A stretch of 64,000 nt of DNA from Uranotaenia lowii (Eukaryota > Arthropoda > Insecta > Diptera > Culicidae). The position numbers and the translations under genes are program-made. This document shows, one piece after another, positions 23,077-33,940 of the stretch. The stretch is taken from contig NC_073692.1 of NCBI RefSeq assembly GCF_029784155.1, positions 432,989,324 to 433,053,323 on the forward strand, written 5' to 3'. Numbering within the stretch: the first letter of the stretch is position 1; every line of letters starts with the position of its first letter. Under the pieces are notes generated by a model, which saw only the letters and a program-made list of their open reading frames with translations, ran no database searches and had not been told where the DNA came from.

Positions 23077-24239
23077 CCTTTGGAGTCGAATTGACGGTTA
23101 TCACCGTTGTTTTCACATTATTAGCAATCCAGCTTATCATTGATCGTCTATCAATAACGAACATTATCATCAATGATGCGAGGATAGGCGTTAGTGAATG
23201 ATTGTGGGAACGACGTTCAAAATGTATCATCAAGTATGTCGATCACCGTTGATTAGCCACGTGACGAATAGCATTGGTAGCTCCCGATGGGGCGTTGTAT
23301 ATTTTTATGTATTTAGTTAATGTTGATGTTCGACAAACATTCAACGGATTCGTTCACCACGTGCGTATTACAGCACTCGGAGGTGTAAGTATTCTAGCTT
23401 GAAACGAATCCTGATTGCTTTTCTTGAGTGATTTTCCGAACATTGCTTGCAGGTTCATTGAGTAAAAAACGAAATCAAAGTACTGGCACGAAAAACAAAA
23501 CCGAAATCGAGCAAGGCTCTTCCAACTCCATGAGGCAAATTTCAAAACTTTCTGTAAGACACATTCCTTAAGTTTTGAGCACTTATTTGGTAGCCATCTC
23601 TGCTGTGAAAATCCAGCCACACGTTGATACCACTTAGATTCAGTTTATGAAGATTCACTCAATTAAATGACGAAAATTATTGGAATTATGATTGAAGCGA
23701 AAAAAAGAACGCGTGCGGTGTCAATCTGTCACCGCCTACTCCTCCCTCACTTTACTTTTTTGGAACTAAAACATTTTTATTCACTTAAAAGGAAAACTAG
23801 AATGATAACACATTTTAAATCCATCTAAGATAAAAAAAATGATTTCTTGAGCCCCTTACTGCGTCGGAGATGTTTGGGTTCAATTTTGTGAAAAATGCGA
23901 GAAAAAATTGCTCTGTAAAATGTGATTTACTGCAGATATGCGTTAGCTATGAATTTATCGCAATATTCATAAACATAAAAGAAGGCTTTAAGCTAAATTT
24001 GAAAAAAAAGATTGTAGAAAATCTAGCAAGAATGGTTGACATAAAAATTAATTTTTTTTTTAATCAATTTCAAACATCCGAAAATATAGTTTTCTGGCAA
24101 AATTCTACGTCGAATTATATTTAGACCTGAAGCCTAACTTTTAATGTGAGAAATGTTTGAAAAGTATAGAACGATGTATAAAATGTTTTTTTTTTGTATT
24201 TTTACTTGAATATTTCTGAGAAACAATTTACTTGCACCG
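23077..24239. other. Unannotated sequence
   Basis: From 23080 to 23300 the composition is more balanced and ATTGATCGTC/CACCGTTG-type words recur, but I cannot assign it. The remainder is AT-rich with short frames lacking motifs. Confidence 0.5.
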
Positions 24240-24962
24240 TAGACTGAGTCGATTTGGGGTCATTTTGAAATTCCTCAAACCCTGGGGTCTAAAAAGCTTC
24301 GTTTTGCTTCAAAACTCATCCATGATTTAGCAGTATTTTTAAGTAACGTTTGCATGAGTAAATTTGAACTTTTATGTTTTTATGGGTTAGATATTTTGTA
24401 CTGAAAAACCAAAATCATTTTTGTTTCTTCCGTGGAATAGAACGTGCATTGTTTTGTGCCAATGTATAAATTCTTTGAAGGAAATTTTCCACTGAACAAC
24501 TTTGTTGGAGACTTTGTAGAGACAGAGACTGGGAAAAAAGTTATGAGCATTTTAACAGGGGTCATCTTTTGGAATTCAAATTCAATAAATTCAATTTGAT
24601 TTTGGTTTTCAATGCCAAAAGACATACCCCTGTTATACAGCTGATAGCTTTTTTGCCTTATAAGATTCAAAGTTTATGTCCTTCGAAAAAGTTTTTCAGC
24701 GTAAAATTTACTTTGAAGAATTCATCAATTGACAGTAAAAAAAAAAGAGCAGGCTCTGTTCCACAGAAGAAACAAAAATGATGTTGATTTTTCAGTACAA
24801 AATGTTCAATTTTTCCATACAAAATCAAAAGTTCAAATTTACTCATGTAAACGTTACTTATAAATTCTGCAAAAAATCATGGATGAGTTTTGAGCCAAAA
24901 CTAAACGTTTGAGACCCCAGGGTTTGAGAAATTCAAAAATGAACCCAAATCGACTCAGTCTA
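24240..24962. mobile_element. Second copy of the long hairpin element
   Basis: The ends TAGACTGAGTCGA and inverse are identical to those at 10768-11568, and both arms follow that element block by block. It is 723 bp instead of 801 bp. The GC-richer central part of the hairpin is missing, and the arms meet near the AATTCAAATTCAATAAATTC stretch. The arms pair with more mismatches and indels than in the first copy. No 8-bp target duplication is visible (flanks TTGCACCG and TTATCACA). Confidence 0.8.
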
Positions 24963-24964
24963 TT

Positions 24965-26040
24965 ATCACATATTAATGGTTTTTCGATTAAAGGTTTATT
25001 TTTAATCTTTGAAATTGTACGTATGAACATTCTTCCAAAAATGCCTTTCTAAAATCAAAATTTCTAAAATTTGACAAAGTTAAAATTGCTTTGAACTACT
25101 GTAATAAAAAGTACACAATTTTATTTTGTTTCAGAATTCTGCAGCTTTGTTTATCACCAAATCAATTGAGCCTTCATGCTCCAATATAAAGCTTTTGTAT
25201 GCTAGTTGAGGAATAGCTCAGTTTAGGGGGACGTTCGTTACTCTCTATAATTTCTTAAAAGCTTTAATTTTATGTATGGGGCTCGTTTTGTTTAAAGCTG
25301 TGGTGATTTAACCATTTTTGTAACGCATCCTTATGTTTGGTAATTGGTTTTAGTACAGCATTTACTCTATCTTTAAGTGATTACAAAAGGTGAATGAAAA
25401 ATATATAAATAAAAAAACAGCCAAACAAGTGGATTTTTTCAAGTGGTCTAGGGGCTCTATGGTGCTGCAGTAGCGCTAGGTATTTTGTTCATTTCCGTAA
25501 AATGAGGAAAATTAATTTGGTGTCCATTTCCATTTCCATTACCGCGCACCACGATTTTTATTTTGGGGTGCAGATGAGCAGATAGCAAAAAAAAAAATCA
25601 TCCTCCATTCTGACTACACATACAAAGGGAGATTTGCTGGTGTAGGTGGGGAACCGAATGACATTTTAATTTGCAACCATTGGAACAAATGGCATGTTGA
25701 CTTTATAATGACATCTAATTAGGTTTTTTCGAATAGATTTGTACGTTGAAGGGTAAATGTTCAGTAGCAAACGAGCCACAATTGGAGCACTATTCAAACT
25801 TTGATAATTGATTTCACTGTATGAATTAAGGGTTGGTGTAATACCAATAAAAGTTAAATCAATAGCTAAAGAAGTGTTTAAATTATTTTTTATTTTAATT
25901 AAAAAGATGTTTGTTTCATGATAAATAACTAGTTTTATAACGTTTTCATTGTTTGTTGTAATTTTGAATTAGAATTTAAATTATTAATTTACTAGATCAA
26001 TTTCTGTTGAAAGGTTAAAAAAAATAATCCCTCTAACAAT
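24965..26040. other. AT-rich sequence, nothing recognised
   Basis: No coding frame or repeat is seen. A small GC-richer patch at about 25440-25690 cannot be assigned. Confidence 0.5.
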
Positions 26041-27480
26041 TTCACGAGAGGTCCTCAACGCTAAAAGCTTCTTCCAGTAATGGGATGCGATCAGCTTTCA
26101 ATAAGCTCAACAGGTTCACTCGAGTACATAAATCAATTTCCTCTTAACCTGTGACTTAGCTCGGTTATTTCTCCAAATGGCCGTTGCAAATTACCGGCTA
26201 TTTACACAGATCATAATCTAAACTATCGTTTTCTAGTTAACCAGTTCCAATTACCCTTGGCGTATAAATATGTTCTGCCGCCCTAATGTGAGTGCGGTGA
26301 TGGTGTAATAAAAAGAGCACGCCACATAACCCACTCAGTCTAACTCTAGCAAGAGGCACTTGATGGTCGCCCCTCCAATTACATAACCGCATCCGAACAA
26401 AGTCATCAATGTCAGTCATCCAGCCCGAGCTCACAGAATATGCATGCAGCATCCCTCGGTTTAAACAAATCCTAGCCCGGTTCACGAACAACGAAACCGG
26501 CAATGCAAAAAACCGCAAAGAACCATGGCCAATCCTGGCAGCGGGCATCAGGCAGGCAATCACTTGTTCTGGCGCGTGTTCTCCCGAGAGTGCTATTATC
26601 CTGGCACCTTTACAATTTCGCCTCCGTCCTTCCTCCTCTGGGCTTCCGAGTATTTAGAGTTTACCGGGACCAGGATTTCCTTTACACCCATCCCGAAGCC
26701 GAAGGTCCATCTTCCTCCGGAATCGATAATTGAAGGGATTGGAAACTCATTTATCACTGTTTCCTTCCTGGCGTTTTTGGGCTGCCAAAGTTTACTTTGA
26801 CGCTTTGCCAAAATGATGAAAAGAAGCATTTCACCCATTCCGGTTGCTTTGAGAAATTTGTTGAAAACCAACTTCTCTGCAAGGTAGCCATGTAATCAAT
26901 TTTCGGTATGATTCAAAGCAAAGCAGCAGCATCTAAGGAGGCGGGAAAAACAAACAAACAAACATAAATGATGCAGCCGGAGCCTTTCAAGTTTGTTTTC
27001 CGAGTTACTTTTACCTTACCGACGACTGGAGAAATTTTCGTCTAGTCTAGCCTGCTTCGTTGGATGAATGAATGAATGGTTTAATCTTTTTCCCATCCGT
27101 CATCATTTTGATCCCCAACGAGGAGGCCAAGCCGTCGTGGTGTCATCTGGTTTTTTCCGATTTTTATATCCCAGTGGCACATGGCTTAGCGGCCTTTACC
27201 TTCTTTATCTGCACCAGTGGCCTCCCGAAGGAAAGGAAAATTTAAATTCGTTTTTAATCCGTTCCGCGTTTCTGCTGACACACGAATTGTTGGGAAGAAC
27301 AAGCTCTTCCTTCCCGGTGCCCGGGTTCCGGCGGACGACGACGCGGCGTCTTATCTCGACATGACGATCTTATTGATGTTGACTTCGACGCTCCCATGTA
27401 AACTTTGAAAAAAGGTCGGCAAACCGCCGAGTGATTCCTTTTGCATACCTACCTACCTTTTTAGTTAGCCGATGTTGATC
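26041..27480. other. GC-richer, apparently single-copy island
   Basis: Balanced composition produces open frames of 60-110 codons on both strands that overlap each other. None has a recognisable domain. Unique-looking blocks with TTATCTCGACATGACGATC, CCTACCTACC and CACCAGTGGCC words could be conserved regulatory sequence or an exon (inference). Confidence 0.35.
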
Positions 27481-28266
27481 TCCTGGAAAGGACGGGTTAA
27501 AGCTCGAAAATTGCTTGAGGGCATCCTGAGGGTAAAATATTAATAGCGAGTTATAAATAATTAATCACTAAATTGATGCAAATAGAGTAAGTTGAATGAC
27601 CAACTCAAAGGGTTGACAATTTGGTAAAGCCTTTAAATTTTCGTTTTGGGCCGTTCAAATATTACGTACGTTTTTCGACCATTTTCGATACTTCTCCCTA
27701 CGTAACACATTTGTATCAGATTTTCAGCGAAAAATCCACAAAAATGGTTTTTTTACTACGAAAGTTTCGTCTGTGCATTAGCCATTAGAATGGTGAAGTT
27801 TGAAGAGTTTTGTAACTTGTGAATGCTTGATAATTATTTTTTATCATGAAACATCTTACTACCTACTTATAAACGAATATAACTAACTGACCCGGTAAAC
27901 TTCATTCTAGCCTAATTTTAATGATAAATTTTTAATGTTAAGTTGTTTCCACATTCGTCCTTTCGTCGCTGAACAACTATAGTATGAAGTATTCTACGAA
28001 AAATGCTGTTGAATTTTTGTGTAAGGTAGAGTTATGCTAATGTGGCATTTGTAAATTGCGAATGAAAACTCTCCAGAACGTCTCGAAAAATAGTTTGTTT
28101 TGAGTTGCATTAAAAATTAATTTTAATGGGATCCCTGAGATATTGAAAGTGAGATGTTTGATTCCAAACAATAGATCATTTCTTTAGGTCCTCACATGCT
28201 AGTGATGCAACTTTATGAAGATAATCACTTTAAAATTGTTCGAGTCAAATTGCTAATCAAACCTAC
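27481..28266. other. AT-rich sequence with repeat relics
   Basis: At 27645-27720 the words GGCCGTTCAAATATTACGTA and CCTACGTAACACATTTGTAT look like a fragment of a dispersed element whose ends contain TACGTAA; a similar word recurs near 63030. At 27886 ACTGACCCGGTAAACTTCAT starts a relic of the CTGACCC repeat family, also seen at 43426. Confidence 0.4.
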
Positions 28267-29517
28267 GTGAAGGGTGTTTGGATCTAAATCGATTATCTAT
28301 TTGTTTATTAAGAAAACAGAGTTTTTTTAAAGTTAAATATGTATAAAAGACGGAAAAAAACATAGTAAAGATTCCGGTCGACCCAGTCCAAATTGGCGTT
28401 TGGCGCCTGCCATCAGATTTTGTACAGATACCTTATCAACTTTCTTCGCCGCAGAACGCCGATTGCTTTGAACTGCTTCTCACTGCTGACAGTTTTTTTG
28501 GGTCTTCTTAAGGTTCTGCTTAACTATTGCACAATATGTTTCGATTGAGCGAAGTACTGGTTTGTTGGGAGGGTCTGAATATTGTAAGCTGCATACTACT
28601 ACACTGCCTTTTTTCCATAACGGCCTTATGTCAAATGCGGCTAAAGCAGCGCAAACAAGTAATTTTTCCTCAGGAAAGGCAGTAAACGCTTTTGAAGACA
28701 CTCTCACGTAAATATCCTGGTTGACAGTCCCAGTTGCAACGAAAATGTCGCTTTACAAGCCACAGGTACAGATAGCTTCCCAAACGAGATATTTCTTTGC
28801 CAATTTTGATAGTTTAATATAATTGAAAATATCTGCCACCTTCCCTCTTTCGGTTGCTGTATAACACTTTTTTCAAGAAGCTGTCTGAAGTCTACCTTGG
28901 CGTAGGTTTCGTCGTTCATTACAACGAAATCAAACTTTTTCAGCAACATCGTATAAAGCTTCTGATATCTTGTTTTTGTGGTATGGTTTTGCTAATCGTT
29001 GCGTTTTGGAGACTATACTCTTTTATAAGACGATATTCTGGATCGTTTATAGCTTCATGCACGGATGTACACAATATTCCCTACTTATTTGTGACATCTC
29101 GAACGGAAAGCTTGGGGTTGGGCTTGAAAGCCCAAGCCATTCTGTTCGTCACTATGGCTCCCAGCTTTCGATTTCCTCCAGATCCAGGCTTACTAGTTAT
29201 CGACAAATTTTCCTCGAACACTTTTATTACTTTGGTAACGGTTGATTTCGCCACATTCAACGATTTGGTGTTTCAGCGTTCGTGTAGTTTGGATTTTCAC
29301 GACCCATGTACAAATCTTTGATTCGTAGCTGCTCTTGCTTGGAAGCCATTTTGAAAACTAAATACCCTATGTCAAATTCCAAATAAGAGCATCATACTAA
29401 ACACGCAAACACCTACAAAGTACGGGGTGTTCAGATTTTTTTTATATGAATGATTTGGAAAAATACGGTAAATTCAAGTTGACCACTTTTTGATACGAAC
29501 ACTCTTTATGTACCAAC
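28267..29517 (-). mobile_element. Mariner-like element (IS630-Tc1-mariner superfamily), decayed
   Basis: This is the body of a DNA transposon whose transposase relic runs from 29349 down to about 28385. The ends share AAGRGTGTT followed by YGKATC-like bases in inverted orientation (about 28269-28284 and 29502-29517), and TA lies just outside both (28265-28266 and 29518-29519, read with some uncertainty). The element is about 1.25 kb, the usual size for the superfamily. Confidence 0.6.
28385..29349 (-). pseudogene. Mariner-like transposase relic (DDE/D superfamily)
   Basis: The frame opens at an ATG at 29349-29347 (MASKQEQLRIKDLYMGRE) and is broken early by a frameshift. Further pieces give a helix-turn-helix-like segment (NVAKSTVTKVIKVFEENLS) and a KLSVRDVT block typical of the second DNA-binding helix region. 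In the catalytic core the MDDETYVKxDFKQL signature of this transposase family reads MNDETYAKVDFRQL, so one of the paired aspartates is asparagine. The C-terminal RPIEKYWAIVK signature reads RSIETYCAIVK, so the glutamate is kept. At least two frameshifts and several stops make it non-functional. Plus-strand open frames over 28854-29321 are antisense shadows of this gene. Confidence 0.8.
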
Positions 29518-29754
29518 ATTGGTAAAAATTACTAGCAAATGCACGGAAGTGCTCTCCTTATTTTTGGAGCTGGAAATAAGAGGACAATTTCTAAATATCA
29601 AAAATTATTTGTCTGTTGTCCAACAAAGTGTCCCATGGCATCTATGTATTGCAGATTGTCGAATCGTTTAACAGTACAGTAAATGTATAGCTAAAATCGC
29701 ACAGCGCTGAATACTATTATTAATTGTAATAGAATTGTCTATGAGATAGGTTAA

Positions 29755-32657
29755 AGCTTCTTCGGAAAGAGAATTTCCCGAGTGGTTTGATAAGCATCTG
29801 ATTGCTTTATATAAGAAGAAAAAGAAAGCTTACAACCATATGAAAAAAACTCGGTTGGTCGAGGATAAAGAAACTTATAAAGAGATCGAAAGAATGTTCA
29901 AAGATGCACATAGTTAATCCTATTCGATATATATTTCAAAAATCAAAAGAGAAATTAAATCCAATCCACGCCAGCTCTGGAAATTCGTCAATTCGAAATA
30001 GAAAAATAAACAGAAGTTCGTGATCATAAAGTATAGAGACAGTACTTCTACGGATTCTCAAGGCTCCGCTCAACTTTTTGCAGAATTTTTTAAAACGAGT
30101 TACCAGTCATCGGAAGCCTCTGGTTTATTAGTAACACCACAAGACCCCCTAGCAAATGAAATTAGTTTGACGATTCTCGAAATCAAGGCAGGTATCGAAG
30201 ATCTAGGCCCTACTAAATCATCTGGTCCTGATGGAATACCGAACACGTTGATCAAAGCTTGTTGCAGCTAATTGGCGCGCCCTTTGATGTTAGTGTTCAA
30301 TTCATCGCTACGTGCAGGATTATTTCCATCCATTTGGAAGCTATCACGAGTGACTCCAATTCATAAAAAAGGATCGAAACATTTAGCAGAGAACTACAGA
30401 GGAGTGGCTATACTCTCAGCATTACCCAAACTCTTTGAAAAGCTAATTCATCAGCGGCTTTATCCTATAATCGAGCACAGGATTTCGCCTTGCCAACACG
30501 GTTTCTTTAAGAGACGGTCAGTGGTAGCGAATTTGTGCGAGTTCACTACCCGTGTATTGGATTGGATGGTTAAGGGATATCAAGTGGACTGCATTTACAC
30601 TGATATGTCTAAAGCTTTTGACGTAGCAGGAATCGACGAAATCTTGGAAGCGTCTTCAAAAATAGGTATCGGAGGAAACATTCTTAGTTGGATAAAGACC
30701 TACCTAATGAACAGACGACAATTCGTATCGGTAAATTCAATTAGTTCGGAACCATACAAAGCATCTTCAGGAGTACCTCAAGGTAGTCACTTGGGACCCA
30801 TTCTCTTCATTCTATTGATGAACAGCTTACCAGAAGTGCTTTCGGACGCATTCGTGCTTATCTATGCCGACGATGTAAAATTATACAAGCCTGTTAAAAG
30901 GATTAATGATTGCGAAAAACTATAACGTGATTTGGATACGTTCACAGAATTTACGACCAGAACAAAACTGAAACTGAACGGCTCGAAATGCGCAGTCATA
31001 TCATTTACGAGGAGCTTCACACCGATCCAGCATACTTACTCTCTAGGCGGAGAAGACATAAGCAGAGTTTTCAGCGTACAAGATTTGGGCGTTAAACTGG
31101 ATTCCGGATTGACTTTCAAGGACCATATAAATAGCCTAGTATCAGACGGACTTGCACTTTTTGGAGTGGTGAGGTGGTTTGCTGGAGAGCTGGAAGACCC
31201 CTACACAATAAAAAGCCTGTACGTTAGCATGGTAAGATCGAAATTCGACTTTGCGAGCATAGTTTGGAGACCAATGTACCATGTGCATATAAATCGATTG
31301 AAAGCCATCCAGAAGCGATTCGTGAAATTCGCAGTTAGAAATCTTGGTTGGGCAGACGACATGCCAGAGTATAAAAATCTGTGTCACTTGGTGGATCTGG
31401 ATTTGTTAGAACACCGGCACCGCATCAACGATTTTTTATTCTTTTTAAAAATAGATCGAGGTATCGTGAATTCGACCTTTTTGAGTTCCCGATTGACGGC
31501 TAATTCCAGTACTTAGACTCTTAGACAACGTAGACGTTACGCTCTTGAAAATCGAAGAACAAATCACAGTCGCAACGAGCCAGCATTCCGATTTATGAGA
31601 GAAGTTAACAGCATTAATAATATTATAGATTTAAACTGCAGCAGTCAAAAAGTGAAAAATCAGTACCGTAAACTGGGGGAACTTTGATCACTTTTTTCGT
31701 TCATTTTCGAATATTTTTGAAGGGGTTGCTCTTTCGTAATACCTCAAAGCTTTTAAACCCTTACTGAGGTGAGGAGTATTAAACATGATCATTGATTGCA
31801 GTAAATTCAAACGACATTGGTGATTATAATTAAACGTTTGTTACAAAACCAGATTTCGAGTTTCGGGGTAATTTTGATCACTCTGGTTTTTACGTATCTC
31901 AACATCATCAAATTTATTGTTTTGACGCCATTAAGCACAGAAGGCTCAAAACATCGATAACTGTATTTTTTTTGTTTGGAATCAATTGAATTTTTCAACG
32001 TTTTCTTTCAAAAACAAATATATACTCGAAAGATGGACAATGTTGCTGCATAAATTTAGGGGCAAAAATTATAAACCTTTCCTAATATTTTTTGGCCTCA
32101 AAAACAAATAAAATTTTACCTTCATGTAATTCCCCAAGTCCTCGTACTATTCCCATGTTCTTTGTTTCTTCAAAATGAACCATTTGATATAGGTTTTAGC
32201 CATTTTTTCTATTCGGGCTTTTTCATGGAAAATGACCGTTCGTTTTCATTATCCAAAAATTATCATCAAATGACCATAAAAATACCACTTAATCTAAACC
32301 TAAACCAAGAAAAATGTTGAGCTTTCACATAAAACAACCCATTTGCTCCTAAATGCTTAAATTTGATCAGGAGAGATGTTTGTTTGTAAGCATTCAAAAA
32401 ACCAGATATTTCAAGATTTTAAAATGATATTTTAAGTAATATAAAAAATTTCCTAATAAAAACCAAATTTAGGTTATTGGTAACTCAATTTACAGGCTTT
32501 CAAACGTAGTAAACGGTTTTTAGATATTTTAACTTTATACATAGTTAATGATGATTATCTGCATAAATTTCATGTTGATCAAAGTTACCCCGCTGATCAA
32601 AGTTCCCCCAGTTTACGGTATGTGTTATATTTAAGGAGGCAACTATATATAAGATAA
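29755..32657 (+). pseudogene. Non-LTR retrotransposon RT ORF (CR1/Jockey group), interrupted
   Basis: The 5' truncated ORF starts around 29755 in a linker region (EWFDKHLIALYKKKKKAY, NPRQLWKFVNSK) that normally lies between the endonuclease and RT domains. RT motifs follow in one frame: TPIHKKGSK, QHGFFKRRSV, YTDMSKAFD, GVPQGSHLGP (from 30770) and YADDVKLYK (from 30863), so the catalytic YADD is intact. In-frame stops at 30269-30271, 30923-30925 and 31514-31516, plus stops upstream of 30020, inactivate it. The C-terminal thumb region (NRLKAIQKRFVKFAVRNLGW) continues to 31663, where a TA-flanked element (31666-32618) has inserted. Beyond it the same frame runs 12 more codons to a stop at 32655-32657. 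No endonuclease domain is present. Confidence 0.85.
31666..32618. mobile_element. TA-flanked element with mirrored GGGGAACTTTGATCA motifs (type A)
   Basis: A perfect 25-bp terminal inverted repeat begins CCGTAAACTGGGGGAACT (31666-31690 and 32594-32618). TA flanks both ends (31664-31665, 32619-32620). An internal forward copy GGGGTAATTTTGATCAC lies at 31865-31881, and an inverted copy TTGATCAAAGTTACCCC lies just inside the right end (about 32576-32592). So two copies face inward on each side. It sits inside the 3' end of the RT pseudogene, and removing it with one TA rejoins the reading frame, which confirms the borders independently. There is no transposase frame. Confidence 0.85.
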
Positions 32658-32958
32658 TTTTTAAGATATCGGGATGACGGGCTCAGCCTATATTTCCATC
32701 AATAAATCAAAAATGAGTTCCTCTCAGACTTTCTCAGCGCCAAATTTTGATCAATGTTATGTTATAAGTATGCCGTTGAAAGATGATGTCGACTACGGGT
32801 CATGTGTTCATTCATATTAGAGTATGAAGATTTTCATAAAACTAATTTCCTCACATATTTTTTGAAACTAGATGTTATCTCGAAGAGATTCCATAAAGAT
32901 TTTTAGAACTTTTGACTGAATGTATTTTGTTTAAAATTAAGTATTTTAGAAAGAGTTT
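32658..32958. other. Probable 3' flank of the RT element
   Basis: AT-rich text follows the RT stop codon. It probably includes the 3' UTR, but no tail or target duplication is clear. Confidence 0.4.
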
Positions 32959-33022
32959 TGCGGGCCACAAAAAACAGCCGTGGGCTAAATGTGGCCTACG
33001 GGTCATGTTTTGGCTACCCATG
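32959..33022 (-). mobile_element. hAT-end-like relic
   Basis: On the minus strand, CATGGGTAGCCAAAACATGA is followed by CCCGTAGGCCACATTTAGCC and a GGGCCCGC-like stretch. CAxxGGT..CCAAxC termini with GGCC-rich sequence just inside are typical of one large hAT group (family knowledge). Only one end is seen. Confidence 0.35.
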
Positions 33023-33370
33023 ATATAAATGATCTCTTCTCGTCAAAACGTTCTCCTCTTGAAAATGGTTTGAATGATATTGTGTTCAATAAAGATTTCA
33101 TAGAGCAGCGAGGTGTCAGTCAGTAAAATAAATCACCACCTTGTCTCTAACCAGCTTTGTGTTCCAAATTTCATAGAAAATGTTTGGAAATTTTTGGAAT
33201 TGGGTCGTTCTGTTTATTGATTTTGTATTGGAACCCATTGTTTTCAAGTCTAAGATGAGAGACTCTCGGTTTGAAGAGTAATTCAGTAAAACAATGCATC
33301 TTGCTGTGCAAAGAATTGTTGCATTTGAAATATATAAAAACACTATATGATAAACATTTTTTTAAACTTT
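33023..33370. other. AT-rich sequence, nothing recognised
   Basis: Short minus-strand frames here have no motifs. The RT fragment begins at its right edge. Confidence 0.5.
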
Positions 33371-33940
33371 CCTGCAATTGGTAGAAAACAATTTGTCTCT
33401 ATAGAAGATGCGTTTAGTTCCTCAGAGATCCTTGAAGTTGGTGTCCCTCAAGGTAGTAACCTAGGACCTCTTTTATTTCTACTATACATAAATGACATAA
33501 GCAAACTTCCATTTCATGGTTTAACACGTCTTTTTGCGGACGATACGACTCTCTTTTACCCGGAAAAATGTCCACATACCATTATCAAAAATATGGAGGA
33601 AGATTCAGTGATCTTACAGCAATACTTTGTTGCTAATCTACTTACCCTCAACCTAACGAAAACAAAATACATGATTTTTCGCTCATCCTGAAAGGAGATT
33701 CAACAGCACAGGAATCCAAGTTTTGTAAATGACGTTGTATAAAAAGTTGTTAAACTACCGGTGTACGTATTCATATCACTAAGCTAATCATCTTGTAAGA
33801 TGCAGATCGTTTTCTAGCCTCGGACAGCGATGAATTTCTTATATAGGTCCTATAGTACTATAACCTTCCTGAGCATGTTAAAAACACCAACTATCGGAAC
33901 TTTCTAAGACCAAATTTATATAACTTTTTAAAGAAATATT
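33371..33940 (+). pseudogene. Non-LTR RT fragment (palm and C-terminal end)
   Basis: The visible frame 33371-33691 reads through GRKQFVSI, GVPQGSNLGPLLFLLYINDI and FADDTTLFY, the RT motifs flanking and including the catalytic FADD, and on to LNLTKTKYMIF. It then hits a stop at 33689-33691. A later piece (about 33858-33935), LPEHVKNTNYRNFLRPNLY, resembles the last segment of such ORFs, so the part between has probably been deleted. The 5' half of the element is absent. The FADDT and YINDI style differs from the other two RT copies here, so it is a third family. Clade cannot be fixed by eye. Confidence 0.75.

Noticed and set aside
24380..24781. Open frames of 70-96 codons on both strands
   Set aside because: They lie within the second hairpin element and are mirror products of its inverted arms.
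26237..26871. Five overlapping frames of 76-108 codons
   Set aside because: They overlap in several frames on both strands without motifs, as expected in a GC-richer, stop-poor stretch.
28854..29321. 155-codon plus-strand open frame
   Set aside because: It is antisense to the mariner-like transposase relic, whose motifs are on the minus strand.
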